In this document: positions 1 through 5,069 of the stretch, piece by piece
Layout: each line of letters starts with the position of its first letter
Numbering within the stretch: the stretch's first letter is position 1
Source of the DNA: JASBRS01 sp964496495
Lineage (GTDB): Bacteria > Deinococcota > Deinococci > Deinococcales > Trueperaceae
DNA: 12,636 nucleotides
Reading direction: 5' to 3'
Assembly (NCBI GenBank): GCA_964496495.1
Contig: CAZBZU010000069.1
Coordinates: 1-12,636, forward strand
The notes under the pieces: generated by a model
Databases searched by the model: none
Told to the model about the DNA's origin: nothing
Seen by the model: only the letters and a program-made list of their open reading frames with translations
Position numbers and translations under genes: made by a program

Positions 1-118
1 CGCGGATCTTGGTGGCCTGGTAGAGCTCGGCGCACATCTCCTCCATGCGCCGGATACGCACCATGTCGAGCAGCAGCTCGTGGACGTGCGGGCGATCGAG
101 AGTGGCGGGCGCGCTCAT
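1..118 (-). CDS. TPP-dependent dehydrogenase E1 component, alpha subunit (partial, N-terminal 39 residues)
   Basis: Only the first 39 codons lie in the window; the gene continues past the left edge. The visible protein starts MSAPATLDRPHVHELL and carries a stretch, MVRIRRMEEMCAELYQATKI, that matches the N-terminal pattern of pyruvate, acetoin and branched-chain 2-oxoacid dehydrogenase E1-alpha subunits (motif of the type MxxIRxxEExCAELYxxxKIRG). These proteins pair with E1-beta and use thiamine diphosphate to decarboxylate the oxoacid or cleave acetoin, then pass the acyl group to a lipoyl E2. The ATG overlaps the TGA of the acetyl-CoA synthetase gene (ATGA), so the two are almost certainly cotranscribed and translationally coupled. 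The acsA neighbour fits acetoin or pyruvate use, but the substrate cannot be decided from 39 residues. The TPP-binding motif lies outside the window. Confidence 0.75.
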   Translation of the reverse strand, partial: MSAPATLDRPHVHELLLDMVRIRRMEEMCAELYQATKIR

Positions 119-1902
119 CGCTGGTCCTCCAGGGTGGAGATGTCCCCCTCGGGCAAGCCCAGCTCCCTCGCCTTCAGGAGCCGGCGCATGATCTTGCCGC
201 TACGGGTGTGGGGCAGGGTGTCGCGGAACTCGATGGCCTTGGGCGCGACCGCCGGGCCGAGCCGCTTGCGGGCATGGCCCTGGATCTCGAGCTTGAGGGC
301 CTCGGTCGGGTCGAATCCCTTGTGGAGGATCACGAACGCCTTCACCAGCTCGCCTACCACCGGGTCGGGCACCCCGATGACGCCGGCCTCGGCGACCGCC
401 GGGTGCTCGAGCAGGGCACTCTCGACCTCGAAGGGGCCGATGAGGTGGCCGGCGGACTTGATGACGTCGTCGGCGCGGCCCACGAACCAGAAGTACCCGC
501 CCGCGTCGCGGCGCGCCAGGTCGCCGCTGAGGTACCAGCCGTCGACGAAGCACTTGGCATAGCGGGCGTCGTCGTGGAGGTAGCCGCGGAACATCGACGG
601 CCAGCCGGGCTTCAGCGCCAGCTCGCCTTCGGCGTCGGGCGCGCTCACCACCTTCAGGTGACCGCCCCCCACGCGCTTGACGATGGCGGCCTCGATGCCT
701 GGCAGCGGGCGCCCCATGGACCCGGGCTTCACGGCCATGGAGCGGTAGTTGGCGATCATGATCCCGCCCGTCTCCGTCTGCCACCAGTTGTCGTGGATGG
801 GGAGGCCGAAGGCCTCCTGGCCCCACACCACCGCTTCGGGGTTGAGCGGCTCGCCCACGCTGCCGATGAAGCGCAGGCTGGAGAGGTCGTACTCCCGGGC
901 CACCTGGGCGCCCACCCGCATGAGCATGCGCACCGCGGTAGGCGCGGTGTACCACACCGTCACCTTCTCGCGCTCGATGATGCCGTACCAGCGGTCGGCA
1001 TCGAGGTCGCCTTCGTCGATCACGTTGGTGATGCCGTGCAGCAGCGGCGCGATGATGCCGTAGGAGGTGCCCGTGACCCAGCCCGGGTCCGCCGTGCACC
1101 AGAACACGTCGCCCGGGTGGAAGTCGAGCGCGTAGAGGCCGGTGAGGTAATGGTGCAGCACGGCCTGGTGCACGTGCACCGCGCCCTTGGGGGTGCCCGT
1201 GGTGCCGCTGGTGAAGTGCAGCAGGGCCATGTCCTCGGGGTCGGTGGGCGGGATGAGGAACTCGGTCGGGGCCGAGGCCATCAACTCCCGGTAGTCGCGC
1301 GTGCCCTCGGGGGGCGCGGCCTCGTTCTCGCCGGTCACCAGCAGCACCGTCTCCAGCGAGGGCAGGGTGCCGCGCAGCTCGGCGACCTTGCGGCGGTAGA
1401 GCGCTGGTGTGGTGACCAGCACCTTCCCCTCGCCGATCTGCAGGCGTTGCCGGATAGGGTCGGGGCCGAAGGCGGAGAACAGCGGGCAGAACACGGCGCC
1501 CGCCTTGAGCGTGCCCAAGGCGGCCACGTACAGCTCCGGCACCCTGCCCATCAGGGCGAACACGCGGTCGCCCTTGTGGACCCCCAACGATCGAAGCACG
1601 TTGGCGAAGCGCGAGGTCTCCTCGGCGAGATCGCCGTAGCTGAGCTCGCGCGTCTGGCCCGACTTGCCCAGCCAGCGCAGCGCGGTGCGCCGCCGGGAGG
1701 CGCCGCGGGCGTGCCGGTCCACGGTCTCGTGCGCGATGTTCAGTCCGGAGCCGTGGGGCAAGCCCTCGAGGAGGCGGCGGACGGACTCCCAGCGGAAGCC
1801 GGCCACCGTGAACTCGTAGTCGCCGAGGTTGGGTTTGGGGCCGCGGAGGTTCTCCTTGGTGATGATCTCGAATCCCCTGGTGGGCTCCAGCATTCCGTGC
1901 AT
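115..1902 (-). CDS. acsA: Acetate--CoA ligase (AMP-forming acetyl-CoA synthetase)
   Basis: The 595-residue cytosolic enzyme activates acetate with ATP to acetyl-AMP and then forms acetyl-CoA. The ANL-superfamily landmarks are in order: P-loop TSGTTGTPKG at 231-240, the acetyl-CoA synthetase signature WCTADPGWVTGTSYG near 264-278, WWQTET at 373-378, the YLSGD adenylate-binding motif, and the C-terminal PHTRSGKIMRRLLK with catalytic Lys570, the usual target of lysine acetylation. Length and motifs fit the Bacillus AcsA type (about 570 residues) better than the longer enteric Acs (about 650). The ATG at 1902 is preferred over the one at 1893 because GGAGGT lies 8 bases upstream of it. The stop overlaps the start of the E1-alpha gene. 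Upstream are a possible -10 (TAGGCT) and two DevR-like boxes, which suggests activator control. A closely related acyl-CoA ligase specificity, such as propionate, cannot be excluded. Confidence 0.93.
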   Translation of the reverse strand: MHGMLEPTRGFEIITKENLRGPKPNLGDYEFTVAGFRWESVRRLLEGLPHGSGLNIAHETVDRHARGASRRRTALRWLGKSGQTRELSYGDLAEETSRFANVLRSLGVHKGDRVFALMGRVPELYVAALGTLKAGAVFCPLFSAFGPDPIRQRLQIGEGKVLVTTPALYRRKVAELRGTLPSLETVLLVTGENEAAPPEGTRDYRELMASAPTEFLIPPTDPEDMALLHFTSGTTGTPKGAVHVHQAVLHHYLTGLYALDFHPGDVFWCTADPGWVTGTSYGIIAPLLHGITNVIDEGDLDADRWYGIIEREKVTVWYTAPTAVRMLMRVGAQVAREYDLSSLRFIGSVGEPLNPEAVVWGQEAFGLPIHDNWWQTETGGIMIANYRSMAVKPGSMGRPLPGIEAAIVKRVGGGHLKVVSAPDAEGELALKPGWPSMFRGYLHDDARYAKCFVDGWYLSGDLARRDAGGYFWFVGRADDVIKSAGHLIGPFEVESALLEHPAVAEAGVIGVPDPVVGELVKAFVILHKGFDPTEALKLEIQGHARKRLGPAVAPKAIEFRDTLPHTRSGKIMRRLLKARELGLPEGDISTLEDQR

Positions 1903-1989
1903 GCGGCGTCACCTCCAGCGAACACGGGCTCGCGTGGCCGCCACGCCTGAGCGCGTGACGCGCCTGGTGCTCCCTCCGGGGTCGCCCGC

Positions 1990-1995
1990 AGCCTA
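1990..1995 (-). promoter_or_regulatory. Possible -10 element of the acsA promoter
   Basis: TAGGCT reads toward acsA and would place transcription start near 1983, leaving a leader of about 80 bases. The -35 position (about 2013-2018, ATGCGC) is poor. This is what an activator-dependent promoter looks like, and the DevR-like box at 2019-2031 is centred about 42 bases upstream of the inferred start. No experiment supports the start site; it is inferred from spacing alone. Confidence 0.35.
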
Positions 1996-2018
1996 GTGGA
2001 GAGACCGCCGCCGCGCAT

Positions 2019-2031
2019 CGGCGAAAGTCCG
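2019..2031 (-). promoter_or_regulatory. DevR/NarL-like box upstream of acsA (proximal)
   Basis: Read toward acsA this is CGGACTTTCGCCG. The outer arms are inverted (TCGG/CCGA counting one more base each side). On the plus strand it shares GGCGAA(A/G)GTCC with the site at 3357-3369. It sits against the expected -35 of the acsA promoter, a class II activator position. The likely binder is the LuxR-type regulator encoded at 8647-9300, by analogy with the DevR GGGACTT half-site; this is inference. Confidence 0.4.
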
Positions 2032-2063
2032 ACAACGGTGTGGGGAGAATGGCTGACAGGGAC

Positions 2064-2078
2064 GGGACTTTTGGCTTT
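2064..2078 (+). promoter_or_regulatory. DevR-like box upstream of acsA (distal)
   Basis: GGGACTTTTGGCTTT matches 11 of 13 defined positions of the mycobacterial DevR motif as I recall it (GGGACTTNNGGCCCT). It lies about 165 bases upstream of the acsA start and 46 bases from the proximal box, in an otherwise gene-free interval. It is the best single match to the recalled consensus in the window. Confidence 0.4.
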
Positions 2079-2128
2079 GCAGGGCGCTGCGGCGAGCGGG
2101 CGCGCCGCGGCGCTCCAGCTCGGCGGCG

Positions 2129-2455
2129 TTACCCCCGCGTGATCATCGAGGCGATCAGCTCCATCACCACCACCAGCGCCACCAGCGCTTCGGCCAGGCG
2201 GCGGGCGGCGGTGTAGTAGGTGAGGGCTATCAGCACGCGCACGCCGGGCAGCACCGCCAGCACCACCAGGCCGAACAGCATGAGGCGGTGTGAGCGCTGC
2301 GCCAGCCCCAGTCGCAGGGGTTGGTCGGCGCCGCCGTGGAGGAGTGCCAGGGCCAGCCCCAGAGCCATCAGCGTCAGCGCGAACGCCGACAGCCAGCGAG
2401 ACACCCGCTGCATCGTGGTGTGCATGCCGCTGGGATGGCGGGCGTTGCCGGGCAC
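2129..2455 (-). CDS. DUF1634 family small membrane protein
   Basis: A 108-residue protein with three predicted transmembrane helices at about 21-39, 58-79 and 88-105. The segment around LPGVRVLIALTYYTAARR fits the DUF1634 family, small proteins usually encoded next to TauE/SafE permeases. Its function is unknown; an accessory subunit of the permease is the common guess. The start is GTG at 2455, only three bases after the permease stop, with AAGGGA inside the permease's last codons serving as ribosome binding site, so coupling is likely. An ATG at codon 11 is a possible alternative but lacks a clear Shine-Dalgarno. Helix 1 would be kept in either case. Confidence 0.75.
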   Translation of the reverse strand: MPGNARHPSGMHTTMQRVSRWLSAFALTLMALGLALALLHGGADQPLRLGLAQRSHRLMLFGLVVLAVLPGVRVLIALTYYTAARRLAEALVALVVVMELIASMITRG

Positions 2456-2458
2456 GGC

Positions 2459-3217
2459 TCAGAATCCCTTCCACAGCATCTGCACGCCGATGCCGGTCAT
2501 CAGCAGCACCAGCGCCCAACGCAGCCAGGCGACCTTGAGGCGGCGTTGCACGACGGTGCCGATCGAGGCCCCGATGAACACGCCGCCGGCGGTGGCGACG
2601 GTGATGAGGGGGCGCACGTCGCCGCGGCCGAGGTAGACGAAGACGCTGGCGGCGGCGGTGATGCCGACCATGAAGTTGCTGGTGGCGGTGGCGATGCCCA
2701 GCGGGACGCCCATGATGGCGTACATCGTGGGCACCTTGATGAAGCCCCCACCCACCCCCAGCATCCCCGACACCATCCCCGCCAGGCCGGCAACGCTGTA
2801 CCCAAGCGTCCAGCGGCGGGGACGGTAGTCGCGCCGGAACATCGCCTCGCCCGGCGCGCCCGCCTTCTTGAGCGTGTAGACGGCCGTGCCGAAGACCGCC
2901 GCGGCGAACACGAAGCTGAGGGCCCTGGCGGGCACGAAGGCGCTCACCACGCCACCGATGACGGCACCGGCGGCGGTGCCGATCTCCAAGCGCAGCGCCA
3001 GCGGCACGTCGGCACCGCTCTCCTCGGAGGCGAGCGCGGCCACCCCGGCGGAGGTGGCGATGACACAGATCAGGCTGGTGCCCACCGCCACGCGCACCGG
3101 CAGGTCGAACACGACAGTCAGCAGCGGCACCAGGAAGATGCCGCCGCCCAGGCCGAGCAGCGCGCCCAGGGTGCCGGCGGCGATGCCCGAGACGAAGAGG
3201 GCGACGAGGAACGACAC
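2459..3217 (-). CDS. TauE/SafE family permease (sulfite/organosulfonate exporter-like, former DUF81)
   Basis: A 252-residue inner-membrane protein with about eight hydrophobic segments in two homologous halves. Each half has the family's glycine-rich hairpin motif: GLGGGIFLVP at 22-31 and GVGGGFIKVP near 154-163. Members move small anions such as sulfite, sulfonates or sulfoacetate, but substrates are rarely known and no transported compound can be read from the sequence. The start is GTG at 3217 (reading MSFLVAL) with no strong Shine-Dalgarno; a TAGCAT -10-like element ends nine bases upstream, so the mRNA may be near-leaderless. DUF1634 follows within three bases, the usual partner. The gene is divergent from the Fe-S operon, and a DevR-like box lies in the shared upstream region. 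Confidence 0.9.
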   Translation of the reverse strand: MSFLVALFVSGIAAGTLGALLGLGGGIFLVPLLTVVFDLPVRVAVGTSLICVIATSAGVAALASEESGADVPLALRLEIGTAAGAVIGGVVSAFVPARALSFVFAAAVFGTAVYTLKKAGAPGEAMFRRDYRPRRWTLGYSVAGLAGMVSGMLGVGGGFIKVPTMYAIMGVPLGIATATSNFMVGITAAASVFVYLGRGDVRPLITVATAGGVFIGASIGTVVQRRLKVAWLRWALVLLMTGIGVQMLWKGF

Positions 3218-3226
3218 AGCGGCCCA

Positions 3227-3232
3227 ATGCTA
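3227..3232 (-). promoter_or_regulatory. Possible -10 element of the permease operon (near-leaderless)
   Basis: TAGCAT reads toward the GTG at 3217 with nine bases between. Transcription would start two to four bases before the start codon. No recognisable -35 is present. The absence of a Shine-Dalgarno before this gene makes a short-leader mRNA plausible, but the evidence is only the hexamer and its position. Confidence 0.3.
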
Positions 3233-3356
3233 CCGCCTGTGAGCCTCGCCGCGCGTCGTAGCCGGCGGCGCGCTGTGGCCCGCTGGGGCGGCGGGCTCGA
3301 GTGCGCCTCCACCCGAAGCGTGACTGCCGCCACGTGCAACGCGCGGGCGCGGCATA

Positions 3357-3369
3357 GGGCGAAGGTCCC
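3357..3369. promoter_or_regulatory. DevR-like box in the divergent permease / Fe-S operon region
   Basis: GGGCGAAGGTCCC has inverted outer triplets (GGG/CCC) and shares the run GGCGAA(A/G)GTCC with the acsA-proximal box at 2019-2031. It lies 92 bases before the Fe-S operon start and 140 before the permease start, so it could serve either. The outer bases change in step between the two sites (CGG/CCG and GGG/CCC), as expected of a palindromic protein site. Confidence 0.4.
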
Positions 3370-3383
3370 AGGCTGGCACCGGC

Positions 3384-3397
3384 CGCGCCTAGGCGCG
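3384..3397. repeat. 14-bp perfect palindrome in the divergent intergenic region
   Basis: CGCGCCTAGGCGCG is self-complementary over all 14 bases. It lies 14 bases downstream of the DevR-like box and about 65 bases before the Fe-S operon start. It could be an operator for a dimeric regulator, or chance in GC-rich DNA. Confidence 0.35.
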
Positions 3398-3427
3398 TCG
3401 GCACTGGTGGCATGGCGGCCACCCCCC

Positions 3428-3433
3428 TATGGT
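3428..3433 (+). promoter_or_regulatory. Possible -10 element of the Fe-S operon
   Basis: TATGGT would start transcription near 3440, giving a leader of about 22 bases that holds the GAGGAGG ribosome binding site (3446-3452). A 6-bp inverted repeat with a 6-base spacer (GGTGGC at 3406-3411, GCCACC at 3418-3423) covers the -35 to spacer region, where there is no good -35 hexamer. This suggests regulated transcription. Confidence 0.35.
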
Positions 3434-3461
3434 CGAGGCGTCGACGAGGAGGATGAGCAGC

Positions 3462-5069
3462 ATGGCCGTCATCACACGACAGCTACGTGAGCCGAGGCGC
3501 GACGGTCTGGAAGGACACTTCGGGCCCAGTGACCCCGATCCCCGCTTCGAGCTGACGCGCTTCCCGTGGCTCAAGCGCCTGCTGAAGAGCAGGAAGTTCC
3601 AGTTCTTCTTCATCCTGCCGAACCAGATCATCTTCTGGATCGTCATCGTCACCGGACTCGTCGGAGCGATGCGGCCGACGCGGAATTTCTCCACGGTCAT
3701 CACCTGGTACATCTGGTTCATGGTGGTGTTCGTCCTGATGGTGGGGGTCGGGCGTGCCTGGTGCCTGATGTGCCCGTTCGGCGGCTTCGCCGAGTGGGTC
3801 CAGCGGTTGACGCCGTGGGGCAGGCGTCCGCGCTCGATCGGTGCGGGCAGCAGGTGGCCCCGGTTGTGGAGTCGCTACGGCATCATCAGCTCGGCGGTGG
3901 TCTTCGTCGTGTTGACGTGGATCGAGGAGTTCTTCGGCATCGCCGGGCCGGGCGTGCCCGCCTACACCAGCTACATGGTGTTCGGCATCATCGCGCTGGC
4001 GCTCGGCACCTTCCTGGTGATGGAACGCCGCACGTTCTGCCGGTATCTGTGCCCGCTCACGTCGCTGATCGGCACCGTGGGGTCGACCGGGATGGTGGCG
4101 GGCTTCCGCACCAAGGACCGCGACGTCTGCCTGGCGTGCTCCACGAAGGACTGCATGCGCGGCAGCGAGGACGGCTACGGCTGCCCCTGGTACGAGTGGC
4201 CCGGCAGCGCCACCTCGAACGCCTTCTGCGGGCTGTGCACCGAGTGCGTCAAGAACTGCCCGTACGACAACGTCGGACTCTACCTGCAGGCGCCGTTGAC
4301 CTCCGTGGTGGCGCCGGTGCGGCGGCGCTGGGACGTCTCAGTGGCGGCCGCCATCCTGCTCGGGCTGGTGCTCTACCAGCAGCTGAACGCGTTGCAGGCG
4401 TACGGCGTGGTGGACGACGCGCTGAACGGCTGGATGCACTTCCCCGGCTACCCCAACCCGGTGGATTACCTGGTGATCACGGCCGTCGCGGGCGGCGTGG
4501 TGATGGCCTGGGCGTGGTTGCTGAAGGTCATGCTGCAGCGCCGCGCGCCGGCCGGCTGGGCCGGCGACGTGGCCGCGAGCAGCGGTGCCGGGGCCGGCGT
4601 GGCGGTGGCCGGCGGCGGCGGTCCGGTGCCGAGCACGACGGCCGAACCCGGGCTCGGCAAGGGCCGGCGCGGATACTTCGCCTGGTTCATGCCGATCATG
4701 TACGGCCTGCTGCCGCTGCTGGCCGTGGACTACCTGGCTCGGCAGCTGCCGCGCTTCTGGAATCACGCGCTGCGCATCGTCCCCGCCATCTCCGACCCCT
4801 TCTCGATCGGGTGGAACCTGTTCGGGACCGCGCACTCGAGCCTGTACCAGGTGCACATCCTGTCCCCGGCCGGCGTGGTGTGGAGCCAGGTGATCGTGGT
4901 TCTCGTGGGGACGGCGGCGTCCGTCTATGCCACGGTGAGGAACGTTCGGCGCGACGTGACGCCCTTCACCACCCGGGCAGGGTGGCTGCAGGCGCTCAGC
5001 ATCCTCTTCGTGGTGGCCCTCGGGGCGGCGATGGTGGTGCTGTACGTAGCGATGGGAGGCGCGGAATGA
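3462..5069 (+). CDS. Polytopic membrane 4Fe-4S protein, NapH/NosR/CcoG-like
   Basis: The 535-residue protein has hydrophobic segments near 51-71, 79-98, 139-158 and 169-188, then more in the C-terminal half, about nine in all. Two membrane-edge Cys-Pro motifs follow helices: WCLMCP (Cys101, Cys104) and CRYLCP (Cys193, Cys197), as in the NapH/NosR/CcoG superfamily. A soluble part has Cys223, Cys226, Cys231 and Cys241 and a classical ferredoxin motif at Cys256/259/262/266-Pro, enough for two clusters. This architecture moves electrons across or along the membrane. The C-terminal half, with an Ala/Gly-rich linker, has no counterpart I recognise in CcoG or NapH. ATG 3462 is chosen over 3453 and 3429 because GAGGAGG ends nine bases upstream of it. 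The stop overlaps the next start (ATGA), tying it to the flavoprotein. The electron acceptor is unknown. Confidence 0.85.
   Translation: MAVITRQLREPRRDGLEGHFGPSDPDPRFELTRFPWLKRLLKSRKFQFFFILPNQIIFWIVIVTGLVGAMRPTRNFSTVITWYIWFMVVFVLMVGVGRAWCLMCPFGGFAEWVQRLTPWGRRPRSIGAGSRWPRLWSRYGIISSAVVFVVLTWIEEFFGIAGPGVPAYTSYMVFGIIALALGTFLVMERRTFCRYLCPLTSLIGTVGSTGMVAGFRTKDRDVCLACSTKDCMRGSEDGYGCPWYEWPGSATSNAFCGLCTECVKNCPYDNVGLYLQAPLTSVVAPVRRRWDVSVAAAILLGLVLYQQLNALQAYGVVDDALNGWMHFPGYPNPVDYLVITAVAGGVVMAWAWLLKVMLQRRAPAGWAGDVAASSGAGAGVAVAGGGGPVPSTTAEPGLGKGRRGYFAWFMPIMYGLLPLLAVDYLARQLPRFWNHALRIVPAISDPFSIGWNLFGTAHSSLYQVHILSPAGVVWSQVIVVLVGTAASVYATVRNVRRDVTPFTTRAGWLQALSILFVVALGAAMVVLYVAMGGAE

Noticed and set aside
208..2035. 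Long open frames overlapping acsA on both strands
   Set aside because: acsA shows full family motifs in its own frame; the others have no recognisable sequence and skewed composition.
3429..3461. Upstream ATGs at 3429 and 3453 for the membrane Fe-S protein
   Set aside because: The GAGGAGG at 3446-3452 lies inside the longer form and directly against 3453, but nine bases before 3462. The 3429 ATG also overlaps the putative -10.
3566..5065. A 1500-base extension of the flavoprotein frame upstream, overlapping the membrane Fe-S gene
   Set aside because: It is the shifted frame of the real Fe-S gene, with an Arg/His/Gly-rich meaningless translation. The flavoprotein start at 5066 has a good Shine-Dalgarno and ATGA overlap.
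3462..5069. Assignment as CcoG/RdxA or NapH
   Set aside because: The first motif is CX2CP, the C-terminal half is different, and there are no cbb3 oxidase or nap genes nearby; only superfamily level is supported.
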